A DNA stretch of 64,000 nucleotides from Novisyntrophococcus fermenticellae. GTDB taxonomy: Bacteria > Bacillota > Clostridia > Lachnospirales > Lachnospiraceae. The notes beneath the pieces are model-generated. The model made no database searches, was not told where the DNA came from, and saw only the letters and a list, made by a program, of their open reading frames with translations. The stretch spans positions 1,364,001 through 1,428,000 of the forward strand of contig NZ_CP076458.1 in assembly GCF_018866245.1 (NCBI RefSeq). Reading direction: 5' to 3'. A program made the position numbers and the translations under genes. Positions 27,147-36,319 of this stretch are shown here, one piece after another (positions within the stretch are counted from its first letter, which is position 1; each line of letters begins with the position of its first letter).

Positions 27147-27821
27147 ATGGAAGCATACAAACAGGAATTTATCGAATTTATGGTGGACAGCCAGGCCCTT
27201 AAATTTGGTGATTTTACATTAAAAAGCGGCAGAAAATCCCCATTTTTTATGAATGCAGGGGCCTATGTAACCGGTGCGCAGCTTAAGAAGCTTGGTGAAT
27301 ATTATGCGAAGGCCATCCATGACAACTATGGATTGGATTTTGATGTTCTCTTTGGGCCTGCTTATAAGGGAATACCCCTTTCGGTGGCGACTTCCATGGC
27401 GATAAGTGAACTTTATGGAGCGGATATCCGCTACTGTTCCAATCGAAAGGAAGTAAAGGATCATGGGGATACCGGAATTTTACTGGGAAGCAAGATCAAA
27501 GATGGCGACAGAGTAGTGATTATCGAAGATGTGACGACTTCGGGTAAATCGATTGAGGAAACCTTTCCGGTTATACGGGCCCAGGGAAAAGTAGACATCA
27601 AGGGGCTGATTGTATCCCTGAACCGTATGGAAAGAGGTAAGGGAGAAAAGAGTGCCCTTGAGGAAATTCAGGAAAGATATGGTTTCCCGGCACATGCAAT
27701 TGTGAGCATGGCAGAGGTGACAGAAGCACTGTATAATAAGCCTTACAGAGGAAAGATTATCATAGATGACGAGATGAAGGCGTCTATAGACGCATATTAC
27801 GGAGAATATGGCGTAAAATAA
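27147..27821 (+). CDS. pyrE: Orotate phosphoribosyltransferase
   Basis: 224 aa. ATG 27147 is chosen (ACGGAGGA 8 nt upstream) over TTG 27141. The PRPP-binding signature is VVIIEDVTTSGKS (about 118-130), and the Lys-bearing loop is RKEVKDHGDTG. It joins orotate to PRPP to form OMP for PyrF. It is the last pyr gene of the operon. Confidence 0.95.
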   Translation: MEAYKQEFIEFMVDSQALKFGDFTLKSGRKSPFFMNAGAYVTGAQLKKLGEYYAKAIHDNYGLDFDVLFGPAYKGIPLSVATSMAISELYGADIRYCSNRKEVKDHGDTGILLGSKIKDGDRVVIIEDVTTSGKSIEETFPVIRAQGKVDIKGLIVSLNRMERGKGEKSALEEIQERYGFPAHAIVSMAEVTEALYNKPYRGKIIIDDEMKASIDAYYGEYGVK

Positions 27822-27864
27822 TCATAATGATGTGATCAGTACAACCATTAAGGAGCGTATTTAG

Positions 27865-28017
27865 ATGAATGAGAAGATATATAAAACTATGAAATCGGTT
27901 GGTGGCGGCAATATCGCACTTGGAATTATCGTTTTGGTGACTGGAATAGCTTCCGGCATCCTGATGATTGTAAATGGAGCATTGCTTTTAAAGAAAAAAA
28001 GTGAAATCACGTTTTAA
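27865..28017 (+). CDS. Small membrane protein (50 aa)
   Basis: A short gene with AAGGAG before the ATG at 27865. After a charged start (MNEKIYKTMKS) it has a glycine-rich hydrophobic stretch (IALGIIVLVTGIASGILMIV) and a lysine-rich end, predicting one or two tight membrane helices. No family is recognised. The clear ribosome site and charge pattern support a real gene. Confidence 0.6.
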   Translation: MNEKIYKTMKSVGGGNIALGIIVLVTGIASGILMIVNGALLLKKKSEITF

Positions 28018-28031
28018 CTGCAGAGTTGCCA

Positions 28032-28061
28032 AAGGACTGATACCAGAAGGTACCGGTCCTT
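28032..28061 (+). terminator. Possible terminator after pyrE and the small membrane gene
   Basis: AAGGACTGATACC (28032-28044) faces GGTACCGGTCCTT (28049-28061) with a GNRA-like AGAA loop and a short mismatch. The following T run is weak. Confidence 0.5.
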
Positions 28062-28086
28062 AAAGTCGTTTTAGAAGGGATTCATT

Positions 28087-28557
28087 TTGAAGATAGAAAC
28101 TAAGAAAGCAGTTCGTCTGTTGGGACGTATTTTTTTTATTATATATATATTGGCCCTTGTTTATTTTTTATTTCTTTCCGAAGAATATGGCAGACGGTCG
28201 ATGCAAAATCAGGATTATCACTATAATCTTATTTTATTTCGGGAAATCAGAAGATTCTGGGTTCACAGGGATAAGGTAGGAGCGGTGGCAGCATTTTTAA
28301 ATATATCCGGCAATATCATAGGATTTCTTCCATTTGGATTTATCCTGCCTGTGATGCATCGTAATCTGAAGAATTTCTGGCTTGTAACATTACTTGGACT
28401 GGCATTGAGCCTTCTTGTAGAGACACTGCAGCTGGTGCTTAAAGTGGGATGCTTCGATGTGGATGATCTGTTGCTGAATACGGTCGGCGCATCCATGGGC
28501 TATATGATATTTCTTATTTGCAATAGAATCAGGAGGTTTTGCTATGAAGAAGTTTAA
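28087..28557 (+). CDS. VanZ family membrane protein
   Basis: 156 aa with a TTG start at 28087 after AGAAGGGA. Four hydrophobic segments (about 13-30, 69-86, 95-115, 128-146). The VanZ signature NIIGFLPFGFILP lies between the first and second halves, followed by SLLVETLQLVL and FDVDDLLLNTVGA. VanZ-like proteins alter teicoplanin or lipoglycopeptide sensitivity in some species, but most are of unknown role. It overlaps the next gene by 14 bp. Confidence 0.85.
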   Translation: MKIETKKAVRLLGRIFFIIYILALVYFLFLSEEYGRRSMQNQDYHYNLILFREIRRFWVHRDKVGAVAAFLNISGNIIGFLPFGFILPVMHRNLKNFWLVTLLGLALSLLVETLQLVLKVGCFDVDDLLLNTVGASMGYMIFLICNRIRRFCYEEV

Positions 28558-28858
28558 GTATTCGTTTGCGCCGGATGCCAATGCCAGAGGAGGAGTGGAA
28601 GCTACGGCAGGGGCAGGTATTTCACTGTTTTTTCTGTTGGTGGCTTCGGTTATATCCTTCGCTTTGGAAGGCGAAGGCGGAGCTGTGCTGGGAGCCGTGG
28701 GTCTGTTTTCCTTTCTGGTATCCGTTTATGGGTTTTATCTGGGTATCAAAAGCTTTTCGGAGAAGCATGTGAACCACAGATATAGCATTATCGGCTCCAT
28801 GTCGAGCGGTATACTGGCCGTGCTGTGGCTGGGGCTGTTTCTGCTTGGAGTTTCGTAA
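28544..28858 (+). CDS. DUF6142-like small membrane protein
   Basis: 104 aa. After a soluble start (KKFKYSFAPDANARGGVEA) there are three hydrophobic segments (about 24-42, 47-66, 85-103). The pattern resembles clostridial DUF6142 proteins; this is from memory and not certain. AGGAGG lies inside the end of the VanZ gene, and the 14-bp overlap indicates coupling. Function unknown. Confidence 0.65.
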   Translation: MKKFKYSFAPDANARGGVEATAGAGISLFFLLVASVISFALEGEGGAVLGAVGLFSFLVSVYGFYLGIKSFSEKHVNHRYSIIGSMSSGILAVLWLGLFLLGVS

Positions 28859-28890
28859 ATCATGGAGAAAATGTCAGGAGGATTATGGTT

Positions 28891-30945
28891 ATGGATGAAT
28901 TATTAAAAGAACGTTATACGCTTGCGATGGAGCGGGTCACTCAAATCAGCCAGGAGGCAGAGACTGCTCCGGCATTTCAGGAATTCTTTATGAGGGAAGC
29001 CAGATTCCTGGTTCATATGGACGAGCTTCGCAATCTGGTCCGGGAAAATCGTTTTAAAGAGATGCCCCTGATACAGCTGCGGGAATTCAATCAGGGGCTT
29101 TATGAAGAAGTGTTGCCGGAGAATTATGAGACCTGTTATGGAAATCCGGCATATGCAGCCAAACAGTTCGGAAAAGACTATGGACAGGTTTTGAGTGTAC
29201 TCTACATGGAACTGCGAGGGATGATTGTACATGCTTATGAACAGCGTTATTGGGATATGGGGATTGGTCTTGAACTGTTTCTGGAAATTTATCATATGTT
29301 TGCGGCAGACGGATATCCCGAGGTTCAGTATCTGAAGGAAAGTATCTACTGGTATATGAGTGATTATGCAGATGAACTGATGCAGCAGAATGTGGACGGT
29401 GTGGTTGACCCAAGGCAGCAGTTTGCCGTTGCTATCATCATGAAAGCAGACCTGACTGACATCAGATATCTTTATCAGTTTGGAGAATATATTACGGAGT
29501 CGGAAGAGAGAACAGCTTCCTTTTTGAATACGCTCCCGGCAGAGGAGATTGATTCCATGGCCCGGACGTATACGGAAGGGTATCGTATTGGATTTATCGC
29601 AGGGAATAAGCCCATGGAGAAGAAAAAGACAGTGAATATCCGCTATGTACTGGGCTTTGAGAGGATTGTGCGAGCTGCCATCAGACAGTTTGCCGACATG
29701 GGTCTTCAGCCTACGATATACCGGGCTCCGGTTCATATGATTCAGAAAAACAGAAAAGGCCGGAACGGCTATTATGGTGCAATTCCAAATCCGCAGTTTG
29801 ATTTTGACCACAGAAATGATGCGGCTTTATTTATGGATAAAGATTTTATTCAGCGAAAGCTGCGCGCACTCCAAAACGCATATGAAAATCAGAAAGAAAA
29901 TGCGGCAGAACACGGGGGACCGGCGGTCATGGAAATCTTTGGAGGCAGGCCATTTGAACCTGAAGCATGTAAAGATGCACTCTCCTATACCCCGGAGCAG
30001 CAAAAGCTTCAGGTGCAGTATGATCTGGAAGCCGGACAAATTGTGAACCGCTATATCATTGGGGAGGAACGAAGCTTTACGATTATCGCTTATCCGGTGC
30101 CTGAAATCGGTGATCGCTTTGAAGAGATATTCAGGGAAACGGTGAAGGTTAATACGCTGGATTATAAAAAATACCAGAGAATTCAGCAATGTATTATAGA
30201 TGTCCTGGATCAGGGAAACAGAGCCCATATTGTGGGAATGAACGGGAACAGAACAGATCTTACGGTGCAGTTCCATGAATTGCAGGATGCCGGTAAGCAG
30301 ACGAATTTTGAAAACTGTGTAGCGGATGTGAATATTCCTGTGGGTGAGGTATTTACATCGCCGCTTTTAAAGGGAACAGAGGGTGTGCTTCATGTCAGCA
30401 AGGTATTTCTGAATGAACTGAATTATGTGGATCTGGAGATTCATGTTAAGGATGGCATGATTCGGGATTACAGATGCAGAAACTTCGATGATGAGGATGC
30501 AAATCTCAACTATATAAAAGAAAATGTGCTGTTTAACCACGAAAGCATTCCTATGGGAGAATTCGCTATCGGGACGAATACCACTGCCTATATGATGGCT
30601 AAGAAGTATCAGATTGGAGATAAGCTTCCGATTCTGATTGCGGAAAAGATGGGACCGCATTTTGCATTTGGAGATACCTGCTACAGCTGGCAGGAGGATA
30701 CCCCTGTGTACAATCCGGACGGAAAAGAAATAATTGCCAGAGATAATGAGACCTCTCTGCTGAGAAAAACAGATGTAAGCAAGGCATATTTCGGATGCCA
30801 CACGGATATTACTATTCCCTATGATGAACTGGGATTGATTGAGGTTGAAAAACCGGATGGCAGTAAAGTTGAGATCATCCGGAACGGCAGGTTTGTATTG
30901 GCAGGTACGGAGGAACTGAATGAACCGCTGGATGAATACCAATGA
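28891..30945 (+). CDS. M29-type aminopeptidase with a long N-terminal domain
   Basis: 684 aa. ATG 28891 (AGGAGG 9 nt upstream) is preferred to ATG 28885. The C-terminal half (about 310-680) looks like thermophilic M29 aminopeptidases: ENCVADVNIPVGEVFTSP with a Glu ligand, MGEFAIGTN with another Glu, MGPHFAFG with a His, and HTDI near residue 637 with His/Asp. The N-terminal ~300 residues are helix-rich, with no metal motif and no family I recognise. Standard M29 enzymes are about 410 aa, so this is a large extension. It should remove N-terminal residues from peptides in the cytoplasm. Confidence 0.82.
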   Translation: MDELLKERYTLAMERVTQISQEAETAPAFQEFFMREARFLVHMDELRNLVRENRFKEMPLIQLREFNQGLYEEVLPENYETCYGNPAYAAKQFGKDYGQVLSVLYMELRGMIVHAYEQRYWDMGIGLELFLEIYHMFAADGYPEVQYLKESIYWYMSDYADELMQQNVDGVVDPRQQFAVAIIMKADLTDIRYLYQFGEYITESEERTASFLNTLPAEEIDSMARTYTEGYRIGFIAGNKPMEKKKTVNIRYVLGFERIVRAAIRQFADMGLQPTIYRAPVHMIQKNRKGRNGYYGAIPNPQFDFDHRNDAALFMDKDFIQRKLRALQNAYENQKENAAEHGGPAVMEIFGGRPFEPEACKDALSYTPEQQKLQVQYDLEAGQIVNRYIIGEERSFTIIAYPVPEIGDRFEEIFRETVKVNTLDYKKYQRIQQCIIDVLDQGNRAHIVGMNGNRTDLTVQFHELQDAGKQTNFENCVADVNIPVGEVFTSPLLKGTEGVLHVSKVFLNELNYVDLEIHVKDGMIRDYRCRNFDDEDANLNYIKENVLFNHESIPMGEFAIGTNTTAYMMAKKYQIGDKLPILIAEKMGPHFAFGDTCYSWQEDTPVYNPDGKEIIARDNETSLLRKTDVSKAYFGCHTDITIPYDELGLIEVEKPDGSKVEIIRNGRFVLAGTEELNEPLDEYQ

Positions 30946-30987
30946 TAGAACAGAGAAACTGCCACCGGCAGTTTCTCTGTTCTATCA
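30943..30987. terminator. Bidirectional terminator containing both stop codons
   Basis: Perfect 21-bp inverted repeat (30943-30963 and 30967-30987) with a 3-nt loop. Its outer TGA is the stop of the aminopeptidase gene on one strand and of the NYN gene on the other. Confidence 0.85.
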
Positions 30988-31758
30988 TTTGCACCTGTAT
31001 GCGATGATTGCCACTTTTCCTTTTCCGGGATGTTTTTTGATCACGTATTTCTCGGGAAATGCCTCGAGCAGTTTTGTCAGTTTGATGAAGCCGAATGTTC
31101 TTACGTCGAAATCCGGCTTCGCTCTCTTGATGTACTGGCCTGCGAGACTTACATTGACATACCCGTCATCGTCCTGAAATTTGTCGGATGCAATTTTTAA
31201 CAGCTTGTGTATTTCATTGATATCGTTTGTGCCGTCATTATTATCGCTTGTCTCAGCATCAGGGACAGTTCCCCTTGATTTACCATTATTGGCTTCACCC
31301 TTCTTAGAGAGCTTTTCAGACTCCGTATTGAGATTTTCCAGAAAAATAAATTCATCACAGCTGTTTCTGAAAGCTTCCGGTGTTTTCTTTTCACCTACAC
31401 CTATTACATATACACCGGATTCATGCAGCGTGATTGCAAGTGGTGTATAATCACTGTCACTTGCGACAATTACAAATCCATCATAAAGGTCTTTATGAAG
31501 CAAGGATATGGTATCAATGACGAGAGCCATATCCGTTGCATTTTTACCGGAAGTATAGTCAAATTGCTGCTGAGGTCTGATGGCCAGTCTCATGATTTCA
31601 TTTTCCCAATTTTTTAAGGTGTCCTTTTTCCAGTTTCCGTAGGCTCTTTTCACTACAATACGGCCATGCGTAGATATCTCCTGTATGACATCCTCGAGCT
31701 TTGACAATTGTGTGTTGTCAGCATCGATTAAAAGTGCAATTCGTTTTAAGTTTCTCAT
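30985..31758 (-). CDS. NYN-domain (PIN-like) RNase with OST-HTH/LOTUS domain
   Basis: 257 aa. The N-terminal NYN domain (about 1-150) has the acidic residues of PIN-fold nucleases: LLIDADN at the start, NATDMALVIDT, and VIVASDSDYTPLA. After a low-complexity linker (about 155-185) comes an OST-HTH/LOTUS domain (about 186-255: LLKIASDKFQDDDGYVNVS, FGFIKLTKLLEAF). Such proteins (LabA/MARF1-like) are thought to process or decay RNA. The family is widespread in bacteria but poorly characterised. It is convergent with the aminopeptidase and divergent from purE. Confidence 0.85.
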   Translation of the reverse strand: MRNLKRIALLIDADNTQLSKLEDVIQEISTHGRIVVKRAYGNWKKDTLKNWENEIMRLAIRPQQQFDYTSGKNATDMALVIDTISLLHKDLYDGFVIVASDSDYTPLAITLHESGVYVIGVGEKKTPEAFRNSCDEFIFLENLNTESEKLSKKGEANNGKSRGTVPDAETSDNNDGTNDINEIHKLLKIASDKFQDDDGYVNVSLAGQYIKRAKPDFDVRTFGFIKLTKLLEAFPEKYVIKKHPGKGKVAIIAYRCK

Positions 31759-31819
31759 AATACTCCTTTCTTAATCCCATTGTAAATGACAATGAAACAG
31801 AAAGCAATATATAATCTTC

Positions 31820-31848
31820 TTGACAAGTATCCAGGAGTTAAGTATTAT
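31820..31848 (+). promoter_or_regulatory. Promoter of the purE operon
   Basis: TTGACA (31820-31825), 17-bp spacer, TATTAT (31843-31848). The leader of about 73 nt is AT-rich and shows no purine riboswitch. Confidence 0.8.
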
Positions 31849-31927
31849 AAACTTATAAGTAGATATAAAATTAATGATTCTACATATAAGCAAAGCTAAT
31901 AAATATACATGAGAGAAGGAGAGCGGC

Positions 31928-32434
31928 ATGGCAAAGGTTGGTATTGTAATGGGAAGTGATTCTGATATGCCGGTTATGAGCAAGGCAGCAGAGATGTTGG
32001 AAGTGTTTGGTATTGAGTACGAGATGACCATCATCTCTGCCCACAGGGAACCTGATGTGTTTTTTCAGTATGCAAAGAGTGCAGAAGAGAGAGGATTAAA
32101 AGTTATCATTGCAGGTGCAGGTATGGCAGCACATCTGCCCGGTATGTGTGCGGCGATTTTTCCGATGCCGGTCATAGGCATTCCGATGCATACGACTTCT
32201 CTGGGAGGGCGTGACTCTCTATATTCCATCGTTCAGATGCCAAGCGGTATCCCCGTGGCCACGGTTGCAATTAACGGCGGAGCCAATGCTGGTATTCTGG
32301 CGGCGAAGATATTATCCGTATCGGATCCGGCTCTTCTTTCAAAGCTCAAAGCGTATTCTGAAGAGCTGAAGGAGCAGGTAGTGGCCAAAGATGTCAGACT
32401 GCAGGAAGTGGGCTATAAAAATTACAGTAAATAA
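31928..32434 (+). CDS. purE: N5-CAIR mutase (PurE)
   Basis: 168 aa, class I Pur[10 protein letters not shown] (residues 9-17) binds the phosphate, with SAHREPD (about 40-46) carrying the catalytic His, and [11 protein letters not shown] and [13 protein letters not shown] after it. It converts N5-carboxyaminoimidazole ribonucleotide to CAIR in IMP synthesis. It is first in purE-purM-purN-purD. purK is not in the window. Confidence 0.96.
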   Translation: MAKVGIVMGSDSDMPVMSKAAEMLEVFGIEYEMTIISAHREPDVFFQYAKSAEERGLKVIIAGAGMAAHLPGMCAAIFPMPVIGIPMHTTSLGGRDSLYSIVQMPSGIPVATVAINGGANAGILAAKILSVSDPALLSKLKAYSEELKEQVVAKDVRLQEVGYKNYSK

Positions 32435-32460
32435 GCCGATGGGAGGGCAGGAGGATGAAG

Positions 32461-33486
32461 ATGGATTACAAGAAGGCCGGTGTGGATATTGAGGCCGGTT
32501 ATCGTTCCGTAGAATTGATGAAAGAGCATATAAAGAAGACCATGCGTTCCGAAGTTTTGACCGATATCGGGGGATTTTCAGGGGCATTTTCTATCGATAA
32601 ATTTAAAAATATGGAAAGGCCGACACTTGTTTCGGGTACCGATGGTGTCGGAACCAAATTAAAGCTGGCTTTTTTGCTGAATAAGCATGATACAGTTGGG
32701 ATTGACTGTGTGGCGATGTGTGTCAATGATATAGCATGTGCGGGTGGGGAGCCTTTGTTTTTCCTGGATTATATCGCCTGCGGTAAGAATGTGCCGGAAA
32801 AGATAGCCGAAATTGTTAAGGGAGTGGCCGATGGCTGCACGCAGGCGAATGCTGCTCTGATAGGTGGGGAAACGGCCGAGATGCCGGGATTTTATCCGGA
32901 AGACGAATATGATCTGGCAGGATTTGCTGTAGGAATCGTGGACGAAAAAAATCTGATTACCGGAAAAGAGCTTTGCCCGGGGGATGTTTTGATCGGGATC
33001 GCATCCTCCGGAGTGCATAGTAACGGATTTTCCCTGGTTCGTAATGTGTTTGAGATGTCTGAAAAAGCTTTAAATACCTATTATGAGGAGTTAGGACGGA
33101 CTTTAGGTGAGGCTTTGCTGGAACCGACCAAAATCTATGTCAAAGCGTTACAGAGTATCCGGGAAGAAAACATTCGTATCAAAGCCTGTAGTCATATCAC
33201 AGGGGGCGGATTCTATGAAAATGTGCCGCGTATGCTGAAGGATGGTGTAAAAGCCGTTATTACAAGGGACAGCTATCCGGTTCCCCCGATTTTCAATCTG
33301 TTGGCTAAAACAGGTGATATAGATGAGAAGATGATGTATAATACCTACAATATGGGAATCGGCATGATTGTGGCGGTTGATCCGGCAGACGTCAGGTGTA
33401 CCATGGAAGCCGTCCGAAATGCAGGCGAGATGCCGTATCTGATTGGCCATATCGAATCCGGAGAAAAGGGAGTTGAGTTATGTTAA
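32461..33486 (+). CDS. purM: AIR synthetase (PurM)
   Basis: 341 aa. ATG 32461 is chosen: AGGAGG is 6 nt upstream, while ATG 32455 abuts it. [13 protein letters not shown] is the family start; [24 protein letters not shown] and [16 protein letters not shown] follow. It closes FGAM to AIR using ATP. It overlaps purN by 7 bp. Confidence 0.96.
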   Translation: MDYKKAGVDIEAGYRSVELMKEHIKKTMRSEVLTDIGGFSGAFSIDKFKNMERPTLVSGTDGVGTKLKLAFLLNKHDTVGIDCVAMCVNDIACAGGEPLFFLDYIACGKNVPEKIAEIVKGVADGCTQANAALIGGETAEMPGFYPEDEYDLAGFAVGIVDEKNLITGKELCPGDVLIGIASSGVHSNGFSLVRNVFEMSEKALNTYYEELGRTLGEALLEPTKIYVKALQSIREENIRIKACSHITGGGFYENVPRMLKDGVKAVITRDSYPVPPIFNLLAKTGDIDEKMMYNTYNMGIGMIVAVDPADVRCTMEAVRNAGEMPYLIGHIESGEKGVELC

Positions 33487-34106
33487 AGCTGGCGGTTATG
33501 GTATCGGGAGGCGGAACGAATCTGCAGGCCATTCTGGATGCGATTGAGGCCGGCGGAATAACGAATGCTGAGATTTCCGTGGTAATCAGTAATAATCCCG
33601 GTGCTTATGCCCTTAAGAGGGCACAGAGCCATGGAATAGAGGCAGTCTGTATTTCTCCGAAATCTTACGAGACTAGAGAAGCGTTTCACCTCGCTTTGCT
33701 TGAAAAACTTCAATCCTGTAAGGCAGAGCTGGTGGTTCTCGCAGGCTGTCTGATTGCAATGCCGGAGTTAATCGTGAAGGCTTATCCCAACCGGATGATT
33801 AATATACATCCTGCATTGATACCGTCCTTTTGTGGTATGGGATACTATGGATTGAAGGTTCATGAAGCGGTGCTTGCAAGGGGTGTGAAAGTAACCGGAG
33901 CTACTGTACACTTTGTGGACAGCGGTATGGATACCGGCCCGATTCTTTTGCAAAAGGCGGTTGAGGTCCGAGAAGGTGATACCCCCAAAATATTGCAGAA
34001 GCGTGTGATGGAGGAAGCTGAGTGGGTGATCTTGCCGTATGCCATAGATCTGATTGCCAATGACAGGATTCGTGTAGAAGATGGATTGGTAAGAATTCTG
34101 AAATAA
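33480..34106 (+). CDS. purN: GAR formyltransferase (PurN)
   Basis: 208 aa, formyl-tetrahydrofolate dependent. [12 protein letters not shown] lies near the start, the catalytic Asn-His-Asp set is in [11 protein letters not shown] and [13 protein letters not shown]. It formylates glycinamide ribonucleotide. It starts inside the purM end, 14 bp before purD begins after it. Confidence 0.95.
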   Translation: MLKLAVMVSGGGTNLQAILDAIEAGGITNAEISVVISNNPGAYALKRAQSHGIEAVCISPKSYETREAFHLALLEKLQSCKAELVVLAGCLIAMPELIVKAYPNRMINIHPALIPSFCGMGYYGLKVHEAVLARGVKVTGATVHFVDSGMDTGPILLQKAVEVREGDTPKILQKRVMEEAEWVILPYAIDLIANDRIRVEDGLVRILK

Positions 34107-34120
34107 AGGAGTACAAAGTG

Positions 34121-35392
34121 ATGAAAATTCTGATTATCGGAAGCGGCGGAAGAGAGCATGTAATTGCCTGGAAGGCAGCCAGAAGCCCAAAGGTGGATAA
34201 GATGTACTGTGCTCCCGGAAACGCCGGAATAGCGGAATACGCCGAGTGTGTAAATATTGGTGCCATGGAGTTTGAAAAACTGGCTGCGTTTGCAAAAGAA
34301 AAGGGAATTGATTTAACGATTGTAGGCATGGATGATCCGCTTGTGGGAGGTATCGTGGATGTATTTGAGACGCAGGGGCTTCGCATTTTCGGACCGCGGA
34401 AGGATGCAGCAATCCTGGAAGGTTCCAAAGCGTTTTCAAAGGACTTGATGAAAAAATATCATATACCTACAGCAGCATATGAAAACTTTACGGACCCCCA
34501 AAAGGCACTTGCCTGTCTTGAGACCGCAAGATTTCCAATTGTACTGAAAGCGGATGGTCTGGCGCTGGGAAAGGGTGTACTGATCTGCCAGAACCTGGAG
34601 GAGGCGAGGGAAGGTGTCCGGGAGATAATGCTGGATAAGAAATTTGGACAGGCAGGAAATCAGATGGTGATCGAAGAGTTTATGACAGGACGGGAAGTAT
34701 CTGTACTCTCTTTTGTGGATGGAAAAACCATCAGGATCATGACCTCCGCACAGGATCACAAGCGGGCGAAGGATAAAGACCAGGGACTCAATACGGGAGG
34801 TATGGGGACATTTTCACCCAGTCCATTTTATACAGAAGAGGTGGATACATTCTGTAAACAATATATCTATCAGCAGACAGTAGATGCCATGGCGGCAGAG
34901 GGAAGAACGTTTCAGGGAATTATCTTCTTTGGACTGATGCTGACAGAAGATGGACCTAAAGTTCTGGAGTACAATGCCCGGTTTGGGGATCCGGAAGCCC
35001 AGGTGGTCTTGCCCAGGATGAAAAATGATATTATAGAGGTATTTGAAGCATGCATTGATGGCACATTGGATCGAATTGACCTGCAGTTTGAAGATAATGC
35101 GGCAGTTTGTGTGGTACTTGCAAGTGATGGGTATCCGGTTTCTTATGAGAAGGGATTTCCGATACACGGTCTGGAACACTTCAAAGGCAGTGAGGACTAT
35201 TTCGTATTTCATGCCGGAACCTGCTTTAAAAATGGAGAAGTTGTTACAAACGGCGGAAGGGTCTTAGGTGTTACGGCTAAGGGGAAAGACCTGAAAGAGG
35301 CCCGGGAACATGCATATCAGGCTGTGGAGCTCGTGGAATTTCAAAACAAATATTACCGCCATGATATTGGAAAAGCAATTGATGAGGTTTGA
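34121..35392 (+). CDS. purD: GAR synthetase (PurD)
   Basis: 423 aa. ATG 34121 has AAGGAG 9 nt upstream and is favoured over GTG 34118. ATP-grasp enzyme: IIGSGGREHVIAWK at the N-terminus, FPIVLKADGLALGKGV, NTGGMGTFSP, and LEYNARFGDPEAQ carrying metal ligands. It ligates phosphoribosylamine and glycine. Last gene of the purE operon. Confidence 0.96.
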   Translation: MKILIIGSGGREHVIAWKAARSPKVDKMYCAPGNAGIAEYAECVNIGAMEFEKLAAFAKEKGIDLTIVGMDDPLVGGIVDVFETQGLRIFGPRKDAAILEGSKAFSKDLMKKYHIPTAAYENFTDPQKALACLETARFPIVLKADGLALGKGVLICQNLEEAREGVREIMLDKKFGQAGNQMVIEEFMTGREVSVLSFVDGKTIRIMTSAQDHKRAKDKDQGLNTGGMGTFSPSPFYTEEVDTFCKQYIYQQTVDAMAAEGRTFQGIIFFGLMLTEDGPKVLEYNARFGDPEAQVVLPRMKNDIIEVFEACIDGTLDRIDLQFEDNAAVCVVLASDGYPVSYEKGFPIHGLEHFKGSEDYFVFHAGTCFKNGEVVTNGGRVLGVTAKGKDLKEAREHAYQAVELVEFQNKYYRHDIGKAIDEV

Positions 35393-35395
35393 TAC

Positions 35396-35423
35396 AAAGG
35401 AACTGCCGCCGGCAGTTCCTTTT
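35396..35423 (+). terminator. Terminator of the purE-purD operon
   Basis: AAAGGAACTGCC and its complement form a perfect 12-bp stem with a 3-nt loop, ending in TTTT, 4 bp after the purD stop. Confidence 0.9.
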
Positions 35424-35456
35424 ATGTACTTTGGCGTTTATAACTGGAATCAAAAC

Positions 35457-35485
35457 TTGCTGTTTTCACTTCAGTGTGCTATTCT
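35457..35485 (+). promoter_or_regulatory. Promoter of the MBL-nudC-truA-HAD-parEC run
   Basis: TTGCTG (35457-35462), 17-bp spacer, TATTCT (35480-35485), about 70 bp before the MBL gene. Confidence 0.55.
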
Positions 35486-35554
35486 AGTCTTACACAAAAG
35501 AAACAAGTGTTCTTAAATCTCTGTTTTTATTATAGATAGAAAGGTGGGATGCAT

Positions 35555-36319
35555 ATGCTGATTACTTATATAGAACATAGTGGATTCGCAGTGGAATGGG
35601 AAGAGTGTGTCTGGTTGTTTGATTATTACAGAGGAGAGATTCCCGCCCGGGATACAAAAAAGCCGCTCTTCATCTTTTCCAGCCATGGACACCGGGATCA
35701 CTTTGTCCCTGAGATTTTTAATTTGTTTTCTGGCTATGAAAATGTACATTATATTTTGTCGTCAGATATTCAAAAGGAAGTTAAGAAAATCCCGTTGGGA
35801 AACATCCCAGATGGAATTCATTATATGAAACCGGGCGGCAACTTAAGTCTGGAGATCGGAGAGACTCAGAGTATGCAGATAAAAACTCTGGATTCCACAG
35901 ACAGAGGAGTGGCATTTCTGATTGCTTATCAAGAGCAGTCTGTCTTTCATGCAGGTGATTTAAATGCCTGGGTATGGGAAGAGGATTCCAAGGCAGAGAA
36001 GCACGATATGATAACCAGGTATCAAAGAGAGGTTGATAAACTGATGCAGATTCCGTTAAATATTGCATTTCTGCCTCTGGATCACAGACTGGAGGACAAC
36101 TATGATATGGGAATACATTATTTTATGGATCATGTGAATACGGAGTATATATTTCCGATGCATCTTTGGGGACGTTACAGCACAGTTACAAAATTCAGGG
36201 ATTCCCTGCCGGGTACCGGGCAAAGAAGTAAGATTGTCAATGTAACGCATCCGGGACAACAGTGGGAATACGAAAAAGCTGAATTAAGAGAAATAACAGA
36301 TAAAAGGAGATTGAGATGA
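35555..36319 (+). CDS. MBL-fold metallo-hydrolase
   Basis: 254 aa. ATG 35555 is favoured over 35549 because AAGGTGGG lies 7 nt upstream. Metallo-beta-lactamase motifs: SSHGHRDHF (H-x-H-x-D-H), HAGDLNAWVW and MHLWG near the C-terminus. It resembles the UPF0173-like or UlaG-like zinc hydrolases. The substrate is unknown. The stop overlaps nudC by 4 bp (ATGA). Confidence 0.82.
   Translation: MLITYIEHSGFAVEWEECVWLFDYYRGEIPARDTKKPLFIFSSHGHRDHFVPEIFNLFSGYENVHYILSSDIQKEVKKIPLGNIPDGIHYMKPGGNLSLEIGETQSMQIKTLDSTDRGVAFLIAYQEQSVFHAGDLNAWVWEEDSKAEKHDMITRYQREVDKLMQIPLNIAFLPLDHRLEDNYDMGIHYFMDHVNTEYIFPMHLWGRYSTVTKFRDSLPGTGQRSKIVNVTHPGQQWEYEKAELREITDKRRLR

Noticed and set aside
31849-31927. Purine riboswitch before purE
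   Set aside because: No three-way junction with the conserved loop bases; the leader is short and AT-rich.
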